Part shown: positions 53,242 through 62,011 of the stretch, in pieces
Numbering within the stretch: position 1 is the first letter of the stretch
Layout: each line of letters starts with the position of its first letter
NCBI GenBank assembly: GCA_009842675.1
Contig: VYEX01000041.1
Location: 1-62,750 of the forward strand
Direction: 5' to 3'
Length of the DNA: 62,750 nucleotides
Source: Acidimicrobiia bacterium
Lineage (GTDB): Bacteria > Actinomycetota > Acidimicrobiia > Acidimicrobiales > Bin134
Notes under the pieces: generated by a model
What the model was told of the DNA's origin: nothing
The model's input: only the letters and a program-made list of their open reading frames with translations
Database searches by the model: none
Made by a program: the position numbers and the translations under genes

Positions 53242-54351
53242 CTACGAGCCAGCCTTTTTGGCTAATAGTTGATCGCTGAGATTCACTGTCGCCAAGTACC
53301 AGTAGAAGATCCAGTCGAGGAACTCCGGGTCGTAGTCCTTTTTCTGCTGTTCGTTCTGGTGCCGGAGGTGGAATTTGTTGGCGATGTGAAAGAGGTCCTT
53401 TGCGTCATTCCTCAGCAACTTCTCTTCGATGAGCGCTTTACGCTCCTCTAGGACACCGGCGAGAGCGACCACGGCTGATCGGCGCTGCTCTATGGTTCCC
53501 TCCCGATGGCGGAAGATGGCGATAGCGTGGCTGATCTGGTCTTGGGCGGGCGACTGACCTTCGAGCATCTCTTCGATCAGTTGTCCTACGCCCTCTGGTG
53601 AAGCCTGCACCAATCGTCCAATATCTTCGCCAGATGCGGCGATCTGAAGGTCGAGCGCGGTCGTGTTGAGGAGTTCATTCATGAGTCCTCGATAGAGCGC
53701 CTGGCCGAACTCTCGGGATTGGTCTGTCGGGTGCCACTTCTGACAGCCGGCGTAGCAATACCAAACACGGGTCGGTCGGGCAGCTAAGTCGTGGAATACC
53801 TCGATGAAGTCGTAGAGGTCTGACTCCGACCACAGGGTCTCTACTCTTCCCCATAGTTTGGGTTTTCCGATTCGGCGGTCGAGTTCTCTCACCGGTGTGG
53901 AAAGGAGGCTGTCCGGCTCATGGAGGCAGCTATATCCAAGTTCTCCACAGAAATAGTCGGCATTGAACAGCCTCTTCACCAGTGAGCGAACTCGACCGAC
54001 GATCACTGGCAATGAAGACTCTCTCGATATTGAGGCATCTAGTTCGCGCTGGGAGAAATACGGCCTAGTTCCCATGGTCTGGCTCTTGGCAGCATCTGCC
54101 AGTTCCCTTAACCATCGCAGACAAGGATTCACGTCATCTTCCGATGGTTCCCATTCACTATAGATTTGCTCGAAGTCGTCGACAGGAGCCTTCGAAGCAA
54201 ATGCTTGGCGAAGGAGCAATAGGACTGCATCCTTCCAGTTTCGGCCCATGCCAGACACCGCTCCGCGATAGTGAAGGTCTTGAATCGCATCGATGAACAA
54301 GCCCCGCGGCCACCACAGTGTGTAACCGGCGTTGCCTTCAAAACCTGTCAC
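53242..54351 (-). CDS. Hypothetical protein with HEPN-like C-terminus
   Basis: This 369-residue protein starts at GTG 54351 with GGAG upstream. The N-terminal 220 residues are unrecognised and contain an invariant-looking cysteine/histidine patch (VWYCYAGCQKWHPTDQS). The C-terminus (VVALAGVLEERKALIEEKLL, then LFHIANKFHLRHQNEQQKKD, then WIFYWYLATVNLSDQLLAKK) resembles HEPN-type domains of abortive-infection proteins, where an R-x4-6-H motif forms an RNase site; RHQNEQQ fits loosely. It lies 150 bp after the AIPR gene on the same strand and is probably its partner. Confidence 0.55.
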   Translation of the reverse strand: MTGFEGNAGYTLWWPRGLFIDAIQDLHYRGAVSGMGRNWKDAVLLLLRQAFASKAPVDDFEQIYSEWEPSEDDVNPCLRWLRELADAAKSQTMGTRPYFSQRELDASISRESSLPVIVGRVRSLVKRLFNADYFCGELGYSCLHEPDSLLSTPVRELDRRIGKPKLWGRVETLWSESDLYDFIEVFHDLAARPTRVWYCYAGCQKWHPTDQSREFGQALYRGLMNELLNTTALDLQIAASGEDIGRLVQASPEGVGQLIEEMLEGQSPAQDQISHAIAIFRHREGTIEQRRSAVVALAGVLEERKALIEEKLLRNDAKDLFHIANKFHLRHQNEQQKKDYDPEFLDWIFYWYLATVNLSDQLLAKKAGS

Positions 54352-54501
54352 TACTCCAACCCTCCTCTTTGAGTGCTCTGAGAGTGGTCCACAGCCAGAC
54401 CCGCTCGCTGAGTCGACAATTCAGAGCGACCACAGCCAGCGGCGCCGAGGCTCCCGAACCACTCGATGAGTGCATTGACCTGAGCGAGATTTGCTGGAGG
54501 G

Positions 54502-55737
54502 TCAGTTTGCACTTCGCCGCTCGAAGTCGATGACTGCCAGTTCTTTGTAGATCGATCCCCAGAGCGCCGGGGATCGGCCTGCAGCGTGGAGGTCTCGGCC
54601 CGTTGACTCCCAGTGTTCATAAAACACCTTTAGGAGTTGGTAGCCAGCCGCGGCCCAGAGTTCCTTCACGCTGTCGAAACCGTCGCGCCATTCGACTCCT
54701 TGGTACTGCCCGTATGGGGCGCCTTGCAGCGACTGGACGAGCAGCAGCCTGAAGCTCGCGAGGATAGGAAACAGGGCGGGACGCCTGAGCCTCTTCGATG
54801 ATTCCACTCCTTCCAAGAATGGAAACTTGAACTTCGGCCTCCCTTGCTTGACCTGTTCAACCATTTCTAGGGCTCCGTACTTTCCGCCCGACCCTGATAC
54901 TCCTCCCATTTCCTGCCACCGCCATTCCGAGTCGCTGGCAATCAGATCGTGCAAGTGCAGGATGTCTCGAAGCACGGGGGTGAGGCGACGGTACCGATCT
55001 GAATCCTTCTCGAAGCGGTCGATCATCGACGCCTTGCGCCGGTAGGCATCTACCGGATGGCTGCTGCGGTCGGGGTGGCCCGCGATGTCAAAACACGACA
55101 TGATGGCAATGATGTCGACGACGTCGACATCACCTTCTTGATTCTCGTGCCAGGCGATGCGGTCCGCCCAGCCATCGGGGGCAAGGGCATCTTTCAAGAA
55201 CTGGAATTCGTTTTTCAGATCGAGAAGGGATTTCGCCTGAACCTGAATACTTGTATTGCGGCCGCCAGCGATCTCAGTGATGAGATCTGCCGCGGGGAGC
55301 CCGGTCATGACCTCTAGCCTGATGTACTCGTTGCTAGGCGCCATCCCTTCTTCCACCGCCTGGCAGACGATCGCATAGGAATGACCCCCGTCGACAATTC
55401 CATAGCCCGAGTCGGACGGGAAATGAAGCTCGTACACGTCCATGCCGTCCTCGCGGGCTTCCCGGGATTTTGAAACGGCGGACGCTACAACAGTGATCCC
55501 GCGGTGCTTCAGGTGAAAGGTCCCCTCCACACTGTCATCTTGCTGGCGCAGTGACCTCGACACATCCCGGTACACGGGCCGATTGACATTGGGCTCCCGG
55601 GGGTTTGCATCCAAGGGGATACCCACCGGGAATTCGCTCGCCGGCACAAGCATGTAATGGGTCTCAGCGCCTCCAAAGTTGGGATCAGGCATGCGCCGAG
55701 CGCTCTTGGCCACGACAGGAACAACGTGGTTCTTCAT
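54502..55737 (-). CDS. AIPR-family protein (abortive phage infection)
   Basis: This 411-residue protein has the conserved block GTFHLKHRGITVVASAV and YGIVDGGHSYAIVCQAVEEG, where AIPR proteins have FxxxNRGITI and IVNGGQT. The region ITEIAGGRNTSIQVQAKSLL is also typical. AIPR proteins are found in phage-resistance loci, but their biochemical role is not established. Here asparagine of the NGGQT motif is aspartate and QT is HS (DGGHS). GGAGAAG lies about six bases before the ATG. It is probably in one operon with the HEPN-like gene downstream. Confidence 0.75.
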   Translation of the reverse strand: MKNHVVPVVAKSARRMPDPNFGGAETHYMLVPASEFPVGIPLDANPREPNVNRPVYRDVSRSLRQQDDSVEGTFHLKHRGITVVASAVSKSREAREDGMDVYELHFPSDSGYGIVDGGHSYAIVCQAVEEGMAPSNEYIRLEVMTGLPAADLITEIAGGRNTSIQVQAKSLLDLKNEFQFLKDALAPDGWADRIAWHENQEGDVDVVDIIAIMSCFDIAGHPDRSSHPVDAYRRKASMIDRFEKDSDRYRRLTPVLRDILHLHDLIASDSEWRWQEMGGVSGSGGKYGALEMVEQVKQGRPKFKFPFLEGVESSKRLRRPALFPILASFRLLLVQSLQGAPYGQYQGVEWRDGFDSVKELWAAAGYQLLKVFYEHWESTGRDLHAAGRSPALWGSIYKELAVIDFERRSAN

Positions 55738-56646
55738 TTTTCTCTTCTCCAGTGCCCGCCACCGCGGACCTAGCTTGATGTGTCGTCGCTCCCGACATCC
55801 ATCAGGGCGACCAACGGAGCATAACAGCCGTCAGCGCCAACAACGGGCCACCTGCCAAAGCCCACTGGATGACGGCGCAAAAGGGCTTCCAACTCAGAGG
55901 CCAGCTCAAATTGTTGCCCAGGTCACTCCCGGAGACGATGGCGGCGACCTCCGAGACTGGGACCGGCCCCTTTCGTTCCGATGACCTTGTTTCAGATATA
56001 CGGCCGTCGCTCCTGCAGGCCAGGACTTTGATCGGGTGTCCATATAGAAGGCAATCCTCACACGTCCCAAAATTCATACCGCAGACTAGGAAAGGCACCA
56101 CAACAATCTCGGAGTCAGAACCTGCTTCGAAAAATTGCGGTGGGACCCCTGCAAGAGGTGTGGAGGTATAGCGGCATTCGGGATCTGGCCTCTAAATCCC
56201 CAGCTCAGAGCCACAGAATAAGGCGCGGAGATCCCACAAAACGAAGTCCTAGATGCAGCGCTGCTGTGGCCAGGACTTCGTCGTTAGGGCCAGTCCCCTG
56301 GCTGGCCTTATGATAGCCGGCTCGCCTCGTGGGTCCAGACCCATTGCGTGAATTCGACATAGGGCCATACTGCGGCTGCATAACTACTCTTCCTGTGTGT
56401 ACTGGCGTTCGTTTCTTCAACAGTCCATTGATTCGAAGAACGGGGTCAGTGCCTGGTATTCCGGTTTGCTTAGGGAACTCTGCCCTAGGTGATTGGACTT
56501 CTCAGAAGGGACCAACGTGATCGACGAGGTTGAGAGTCAGCAACTATGGTGCAGCACGATCATGGGCACATTCACGCGAATGATCTCACCTTGGCACCAT
56601 CAGGTCGGATCCCCACCAAGCATTCGGAAAGGACTCAAGTAGACCT
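55738..56646. other. Gene-poor stretch with stacked hairpins
   Basis: This 909-bp stretch has no convincing gene between two divergent defence operons. The longest frames (about 100 codons) lack family features and ribosome binding sites. At 56241-56281 a perfect 10-base inverted repeat ACGAAGTCCT/AGGACTTCGT encloses a nested CAGC-GCT-GCTG, and at 56288-56307 GGCCAG-N8-CTGGCC follows. It may hold an ncRNA, regulatory region or decayed gene. Composition is intermediate. Confidence 0.6.
56241..56307. other. Tandem hairpins, possible structured RNA or regulatory site
   Basis: Hairpin one: ACGAAGTCCT (56241-56250) with AGGACTTCGT (56272-56281), a 21-base interior that itself can fold (CAGC, GCT, GCTG). 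Hairpin two: GGCCAG (56288-56293), 8-base loop, CTGGCC (56302-56307). The first is perfect over ten pairs. Neither has a T-tract, so simple terminators are unlikely. Confidence 0.5.
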
Positions 56647-58911
56647 ATGGCGGCACTTGGCGACTTCGAGACCTTCGTGGAGTGGGTCGAAACCCTGATC
56701 GCAGCCGAGGGATTCGACGAGGGAGAGCGGGACTACAAGCTCGAACTTAGCCTTCGGTTCAAGGAAGTCCTTTCCGACCAGTTGTCTTCGGAAGCCGTGC
56801 TTGCTTGGCTAACCGACTCTCCCAACAACATTGTTGGGTGGAGGACAACTAGAGCACTTGCTGATGTTGCTGGTAATGAGTTGGCAGCGCAGACCAGCCA
56901 TCTATTTGGTGAAGGGGATCTTGAGGACAGGATCGATCGATTTGGGAAGTGGCTGAATGGTGTGATCGGTGTTGCAGAGGGTGAGCAAGCAACAGTCGCC
57001 AGTGCCCTGTTGATGGGTTTTGACGCAACGCAGTTCCCGCCGTACAAGACAAACGCAATTCGAACTGCAATGAGACTCGCAGGGCGTGATGCTTCCACCG
57101 GGCTACCTTCCATTCGATACAAGGCGTTTCTCGATTTCTGTGATGAAATCGTGGCCAACCTCGCTCCAAGGGCTCATCGCGAGGTGGATCGACTAGATGT
57201 CCAAGGTGCCTGCTGGATCGTGGCAGATTGGTCTCCTAGTCAAGTTTCCCGGCTGCTTCCTGAACGACACTCGGATTTCGTAGCGTGGCGCACTAGTGGG
57301 CAAGCCGGGGGCCTAGAGCCGGAGACACTGAAATGGTGGGTGAACCAAGGTGGGAACTACGACCAGGAACGCGACGAGTCGCGAATCTGGGCGCCCCAGA
57401 CCACTAAGGCCGGGCATTCCGTCTTCTACCACACAAATGTTCTTGAAGTTCTTAAGGGCGACAGAATTGTCCACAATGTAAAAGGGCACATACGCGCCAT
57501 AGGCATTGCCACTTCAGACGGCTACAAGGCTAACTATCCGGGTGCACGTCCCGACGAAATGAGTGGTGTTGCCGGTTGTATGGCTGATGTCGAATATCAA
57601 GAGCTTGCAGATCCGATACCGCTCTCTTCCATAGATGAGGCTCTCCGTGCCACTGGAAATGGGCCGTTCGCTTTGGATGGCAGAGCGAAACAGGGTTATC
57701 TCTATCGGCTTCCAGAAGAATTTGGGGATGAAATTGTCAGTCTATTGCCAGATTTAGGTACGCAAACGAAGCCACGCTCGCTGCAAGAGGTTGTTGAGAC
57801 CTTTGTAGAAGCGACCTTTGCAAGTGGGCTCAGGTTCGGACCGCCGGACGAGGAGGACAAGCCGGGCGGCAAGCACAAGAAGACGGTTCGGTCCTTTGTC
57901 ACGGCTCTGGCAACAAAGCCATTCGTGATTCTCACGGGACTTTCTGGATCTGGCAAGACGCGGTTGGCGCAATCGCTTGGTGACTGGCTTGGCTCGGTGA
58001 AAGTCATTGCCGTTCGACCGGACTGGACCAGTCCTGACCCTCTACTCGGATTCGAGAATGCCCTGTCAGAACAGGTCAACGGACGTTACGCGTGGAATGT
58101 GCCAGACACGCTCCGGTTCATCCTCCAAGCAAGGGACCAACCGGACCAGCCGCACCTTTTGGTCTTAGACGAGATGAACCTCGCTCACGTCGAGAGGTAT
58201 TTCGCAGACGTCCTGTCCGGCATGGAATCGGGGGAACCGGTTGTTCCCGATCTCATCAAAGAAGGGGGGGACGTGTACCGGTTGCGTGAGGGGCCCAGGG
58301 CATGGACACCGCTGCCCGAAAACCTCTTTGTTGTTGGAACCGTGAACGTCGATGAGACAACGTACATGTTCTCGCCGAAGGTTCTGGACCGGGCGAATAC
58401 GTTCGAGTTCAGAGTTGAGACCCCTGATCTGGTGGCTAGTGTCGAACGCAGTAGGCCTTTTGTTGCGGAACCAGGTTTGGTAGCGGGATTTCTCAAGGCC
58501 GCAAGGACTCCTGCCCCACCGGCGCCTGCAGGATTCGAAGGTTGGCTGAGGGACATCCACAAACTCCTTGCATCTTCCGATCGCGAGTTTGGCCACCGTA
58601 CGTTCCAGGAGGCACTTCGATTTGCGGGTCTTCACGAACTCGCAGGTGAGCACGATCCGCTAATCAGTCTTGATCTGCAAATCGCCCAGAAAGTTCTGCC
58701 CCGGCTACACGGCAGCCGGAGAGAGCTCTCGACCCTGATAGATCAACTTGGCGGTCTCTGTTTCTACGGTCCCAGCAACACGGTGCCTGATGGCTTCGAA
58801 TGTGCTGCGTTACCAAGCGATGGAGTTCCGGAACTGCCTGTCAGCTTCAGCAAGCTGCACCGAATGGCCAAGAAGCTTCGTGACAATCACTTTGTGAGTT
58901 TTGCCGAGTGA
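56647..58911 (+). CDS. McrB-like AAA+ ATPase with EVE domain
   Basis: This 754-residue protein has an N-terminal helical region (1-180), then an EVE/PUA-like domain (about 195-335; TKAGHSVFYHTNVLEVLKGD, RIVHNVKGHIRAIGIA, MADVEYQELADPIPL), which in this context reads modified cytosines. The AAA+ domain (about 420-680) has Walker A G431-LSGSGK-T438, Walker B VLD508E509MN and the McrB NxxD motif as N567-V-D569 (GTVNVDE). McrB normally uses GTP. The stop overlaps the next gene by 4 bp (GTGA). Together they form a Type IV restriction-like unit that cuts modified foreign DNA. Confidence 0.85.
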   Translation: MAALGDFETFVEWVETLIAAEGFDEGERDYKLELSLRFKEVLSDQLSSEAVLAWLTDSPNNIVGWRTTRALADVAGNELAAQTSHLFGEGDLEDRIDRFGKWLNGVIGVAEGEQATVASALLMGFDATQFPPYKTNAIRTAMRLAGRDASTGLPSIRYKAFLDFCDEIVANLAPRAHREVDRLDVQGACWIVADWSPSQVSRLLPERHSDFVAWRTSGQAGGLEPETLKWWVNQGGNYDQERDESRIWAPQTTKAGHSVFYHTNVLEVLKGDRIVHNVKGHIRAIGIATSDGYKANYPGARPDEMSGVAGCMADVEYQELADPIPLSSIDEALRATGNGPFALDGRAKQGYLYRLPEEFGDEIVSLLPDLGTQTKPRSLQEVVETFVEATFASGLRFGPPDEEDKPGGKHKKTVRSFVTALATKPFVILTGLSGSGKTRLAQSLGDWLGSVKVIAVRPDWTSPDPLLGFENALSEQVNGRYAWNVPDTLRFILQARDQPDQPHLLVLDEMNLAHVERYFADVLSGMESGEPVVPDLIKEGGDVYRLREGPRAWTPLPENLFVVGTVNVDETTYMFSPKVLDRANTFEFRVETPDLVASVERSRPFVAEPGLVAGFLKAARTPAPPAPAGFEGWLRDIHKLLASSDREFGHRTFQEALRFAGLHELAGEHDPLISLDLQIAQKVLPRLHGSRRELSTLIDQLGGLCFYGPSNTVPDGFECAALPSDGVPELPVSFSKLHRMAKKLRDNHFVSFAE

Positions 58912-61172
58912 CGACCCTTGCTGTCCTTCAGCTAGTTGATCAAGATGGCCAGTCGCGTGGTGAGCTATCAATCAGATGCTTGCCTAAGGGGGAAAGGTGG
59001 GGCGACCTCGCCACATTGGAGATCACCGAGTCGGACAGCATTCCGGATGTCCGCCTCCTAGAGGAAACGGACTACCAGTACAGGGTCAAGATCGGTGGTG
59101 ACGGACACATTGCTGAGCTTGAGCCGAGCGAGATCTTCAGCCCGAACTCAGCAGACCTCGTTGACGGACGGCTTCGGACGGGACGGGTAACTGGCACAGT
59201 CAGAGTGTCAATCGTCACCCAAGGTGGCAATCGCTACACATGCGATTTCGAGGTGCGTTCGAGAAAGCTCAACTACGAAACCGAGTATCGCCGCATGATG
59301 CTTAGGCTTGCGGAAGAGGGGGCCGAACTCCTTCAGTCCTCGTTCGCCCCTGGCTCCTTCGGCGGATTTCAGCCAGATCAGATCTCCGACGCGCAAACTC
59401 TCTACCAGCGCTTCGCCTTCCTTGAATCGTTGCTGGACTCGGAGGTATTCGCCGAGGCAGTAGATGTCATCCGCCATCGGCCCTATTCCCGACATGAAAT
59501 CGTGGACGAAGTCGTCGATCCCACTCGCGCTCTAAAGCCTGACCGAGACTTGGCTCGCCAACTTGCCCGGCCAACCGGTCGGCAGCAGGTCTTCCGGCCA
59601 GTGGCAGGCATGGAATCGATCCCAAGGACCGTGACGCGTCAGTGCCACATTGAGACTCTTGATACCGTCCCCAACCGATTTGTGCGCTTTGCATTCGAGC
59701 ATTGGAAGTCACTAGCAGGCACCGTCGCAGATCAGCTGGCAGGCTCAGGCGTCTCGACGGATAGAGGCCGTCGAGACGCCCGTCGGGTGGAGGCTCACTT
59801 AGATCATCTCCTCACGTTTCCAGCCGTTGCGGAGGCTGGGCCTCTGCATCGGTTTCCTGGTGACGACACCGTGTTGACAGGACGAGCGGGCTACCGAGAG
59901 ATACTTCGAGCGTTTCTCTTGGGAGAAGTGGCAACCTCGCTGGTTTGGGAAGGGGGCGCAGACGTCTTCAGCGCAGGGAAGCGCGACGTTGCCACCTTGT
60001 ATGAATACTGGGTATTCCTCGAACTGGCGCGAGTGATTGAGTCCATCCCTGGATTCGTCTTCGACCGATCCGAACTCGTAGTAAGGACGAAGGACGGGTT
60101 GGGTCTCAACTTGAGACGAGGTGATCATGTTGTTCTTGGTGGCAGGGGCCAGCGCCGCGGCCGGCTAGTTGACCTTGAGCTCGCGTTCAATCGAACATTC
60201 GGCCGTGATGGTGGCACGGGCGGAAGCTGGACCGTCTCGATGCGACCTGATTGCTCTTTGCGTATCCAGCCAGCTGAAGGCGGGTGGAACGCCGACACTT
60301 GGGTCCACTTTGATGCGAAGTACCGGATTGATCAGTACTCCTCGATATTTGACGATGATGCCGATAAGCAGGAAGCGACGCCTGCCCTGACAAATCCAAA
60401 GAGCGACGACCTCCGGAAGATGCACGCCTACCGTGACGCCATTCGAAGAACAGCGGGTGCTTATGTGCTGTATCCAGGCAAAGACGAAAGCCAACCGGAC
60501 ACGCGTCGCCAATACCACGAAGTGCTCCCAGGGATCGGCGCCTTTGTGCTTCGTCCTTCAGAGAATGGACAGGCTGACCTCGCAGCTGCCGGTCATCTAA
60601 GGGAATTTCTCACCGACGTGATCGATCACGCCGCTTCGCAAGGCACTGGACGCGAACGTGCCCGGTATTGGGAGGATGTGACGTATACAGGCACAGGGGA
60701 CGAAGAGCGTCGCTATGACTACAACCCAACATTGGAACTACCTCCAGCCGACTCGTCTGTTCTGCTTGGATTCGTCCGCAGCCCGAGGCACCGTCGTTGG
60801 GTTGCCGAGCAGCGCCTCTACAACCTTCGTGCCGACCCAGAACGCAATGGGAGCGTCACACTTGACTCGCCTGTGCTCAACGCTGAGTTCGTAGTCCTGT
60901 ATGACAGCAACAGCAACGAGGTTTCAGCGTTCCGAACAACTGGTGCACTTTATGTGAGGTCCGGAGGGGACCTCAGAGAAACTGGCTATCCGGCGGAGCC
61001 TGGAAGTAGCGGTGCGGGAACTCACTACTTATGTCTCGGGCTCGGCGATCTGATCGAACCGCCAATCAATGGTCAAATCGCCCGAGAAATGGCACCCTCC
61101 GACGGGTCGCCAGTGGTGCGCTCATGGGACCAATTGGCCCAAGCAAGGTCAGGCCACAGGCTGCGAGACTGA
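58908..61172 (+). CDS. McrC-like nuclease (DUF2357, PD-(D/E)XK)
   Basis: This 754-residue protein starts at GTG 58908. The N-terminal half is DUF2357-like: a beta domain (VLQLVDQDGQSRGELSIRCL), then VFRPVAGMESIPRTVTRQ and LDTVPNRFVRFAFEHW. The C-terminal half carries the nuclease core YEYWVFLELARVIE, then R-P-D448 in MRPDCSLRI and D469-A-K471 in FDAKYRIDQ. Those acidic and lysine positions form a PD-(D/E)XK active site. It is the effector of the EVE-McrB protein, equal in length. Convergent with the Doc operon. Confidence 0.85.
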   Translation: MTTLAVLQLVDQDGQSRGELSIRCLPKGERWGDLATLEITESDSIPDVRLLEETDYQYRVKIGGDGHIAELEPSEIFSPNSADLVDGRLRTGRVTGTVRVSIVTQGGNRYTCDFEVRSRKLNYETEYRRMMLRLAEEGAELLQSSFAPGSFGGFQPDQISDAQTLYQRFAFLESLLDSEVFAEAVDVIRHRPYSRHEIVDEVVDPTRALKPDRDLARQLARPTGRQQVFRPVAGMESIPRTVTRQCHIETLDTVPNRFVRFAFEHWKSLAGTVADQLAGSGVSTDRGRRDARRVEAHLDHLLTFPAVAEAGPLHRFPGDDTVLTGRAGYREILRAFLLGEVATSLVWEGGADVFSAGKRDVATLYEYWVFLELARVIESIPGFVFDRSELVVRTKDGLGLNLRRGDHVVLGGRGQRRGRLVDLELAFNRTFGRDGGTGGSWTVSMRPDCSLRIQPAEGGWNADTWVHFDAKYRIDQYSSIFDDDADKQEATPALTNPKSDDLRKMHAYRDAIRRTAGAYVLYPGKDESQPDTRRQYHEVLPGIGAFVLRPSENGQADLAAAGHLREFLTDVIDHAASQGTGRERARYWEDVTYTGTGDEERRYDYNPTLELPPADSSVLLGFVRSPRHRRWVAEQRLYNLRADPERNGSVTLDSPVLNAEFVVLYDSNSNEVSAFRTTGALYVRSGGDLRETGYPAEPGSSGAGTHYLCLGLGDLIEPPINGQIAREMAPSDGSPVVRSWDQLAQARSGHRLRD

Positions 61173-61260
61173 TGGACAGGCTTCTCATGTGCAAGGTCAT
61201 GGACCCCCAACCTTCAGAGGGAAGGAAACTCTCGGCAAGGTGCCGTGTACCTGCTGGTTG

Positions 61261-61285
61261 AAGGTGATCGCAAAGATCTCACCTT
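61261..61285. terminator. Hairpin between convergent operons
   Basis: AAGGTGA (61261-61267) pairs with TCACCTT (61279-61285) around an 11-base loop that has further GATC-GATC symmetry. It lies between the McrC-like stop at 61172 and the Doc stop at 61317 and could terminate transcription from either side, though only a short T-run follows. Confidence 0.45.
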
Positions 61286-61316
61286 TAGAGGAGACCTTCA
61301 CCTAGGTTTGCCAGGC

Positions 61317-61715
61317 TCAGTCGAAGACGACTCGCTCTCGCAACCACGCCGCGAAGTCCTGCTCGCTGATCTGGCCAGCAGCAACGGCCAGCATTGCCTG
61401 TTCGGCGTTGTCGACATCAGGTGGGTCAGGAGACCACCGGCCCGAGTTCAGGTCGATGAAGACGACGAGAGCAGCCCACGCAGCCCGCTTGTTGCCGTCG
61501 GGCAGCGGATGGTTGCGGGCCAGCCGCCAGCACAGAACCGCTGCTTTGTCGAAGATGTCGGGATAGAACTCTTGGCCGTCAAATTCGGCCATCGGAGCGT
61601 GTAAAGCGGAATCCGCCAGTTCTATGCGGCCAGATGTCCACAGCGTTTCTGCGGGTGTACCGGTAACCTGCTCGGCGAGCCACAGGTACTCCGCCAAGCT
61701 GAGGTACCTGGTCAA
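61317..61715 (-). CDS. doc: Doc-type (Fic fold) toxin
   Basis: This 132-residue protein has the Fic/Doc motif as NHPLPDGNKRAAW (family HxFx[D/A/E]GNKR), following LAEQVTGTPAETL and a helical region. Doc phosphorylates EF-Tu and stops translation. The start codon is TTG at 61715, overlapping the antitoxin stop (TTGA). The motif is P-L-P instead of x-F-x; the key H, D, G, N, K and R are present. It is preceded by a ribbon-helix-helix antitoxin instead of the Phd antitoxin found with Doc in phage P1. Confidence 0.85.
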   Translation of the reverse strand: MTRYLSLAEYLWLAEQVTGTPAETLWTSGRIELADSALHAPMAEFDGQEFYPDIFDKAAVLCWRLARNHPLPDGNKRAAWAALVVFIDLNSGRWSPDPPDVDNAEQAMLAVAAGQISEQDFAAWLRERVVFD

Positions 61716-61921
61716 CGGGCCAAGCGTTCGAGAAGCTCTTTGTCTCGTTCCAGCAGCCGCTTGGCTCGTGCGATGAATTCCTCGTCGGCCTTCACCCGTT
61801 TGATCTCAGCACGAAGTGAATCAACAACCAGCTGGTTCATGCTCGATCCTTGGACTCGGGCCAATGCCTCGGCCTCTTGGGCCAACTCGTCTGGCAGCCG
61901 CACCGTCGTCTGTTTGGTCAT
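61712..61921 (-). CDS. Ribbon-helix-helix antitoxin of the Doc pair
   Basis: This protein has 69 residues from the ATG at 61921 (MTKQTTVRLPDELAQEAEAL); longer starts exist up to 61945. TTVRLPDELAQEAEALARVQ and GSSMNQLVVDSLRAEI form the strand and two helices of the Arc/CopG fold. The C-terminal helix (VKADEEFIARAKRLLERDKE) is the likely toxin-binding part. It overlaps doc by 4 bp. An inverted repeat lies just upstream. Confidence 0.82.
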   Translation of the reverse strand: MTKQTTVRLPDELAQEAEALARVQGSSMNQLVVDSLRAEIKRVKADEEFIARAKRLLERDKELLERLAR

Positions 61922-61926
61922 GAAAG

Positions 61927-61946
61927 CATGATATCGCAACATCATG
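61927..61946. promoter_or_regulatory. Inverted-repeat operator for the Doc pair
   Basis: CATGAT (61927-61932), 8-base spacer, ATCATG (61941-61946), perfect arms, starting 5 bp upstream of the antitoxin ATG at 61921. This is the expected place for autoregulation. Confidence 0.45.
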
Positions 61947-62011
61947 AATCTTCCACACGATTTTCGGGAAGCGCCGTGATTCGCTGACCAGAGGTGAACG
62001 TCAAGAGCACA

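Larger units (their letters stand above)
51564..61946. other. Mosaic genomic island with phage-defence genes
   Basis: From the tRNA-fMet to about 61.9 kb the gene content changes to an AT-rich DUF1828-like pair, an AIPR/HEPN-like pair, a McrBC-type pair and a Doc toxin-antitoxin pair. Composition is visibly lower in GC at 51.9-53.2 kb than in the rest of the window. No integrase, transposase or att duplication was found, so the right border is only a guess from gene content. Confidence 0.6.

Noticed and set aside
54338..54475. A 45-codon minus-strand frame between the AIPR and HEPN-like genes (with VWLWTTLRALKEEGW)
   Set aside because: It has a plausible composition but no ribosome binding site and overlaps the next gene out of frame; too short to support.
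55802..56101. A 99-codon minus-strand frame in the gene-poor gap
   Set aside because: It has a few cysteines but no recognisable family, start signal or conserved neighbour; left as unproven.
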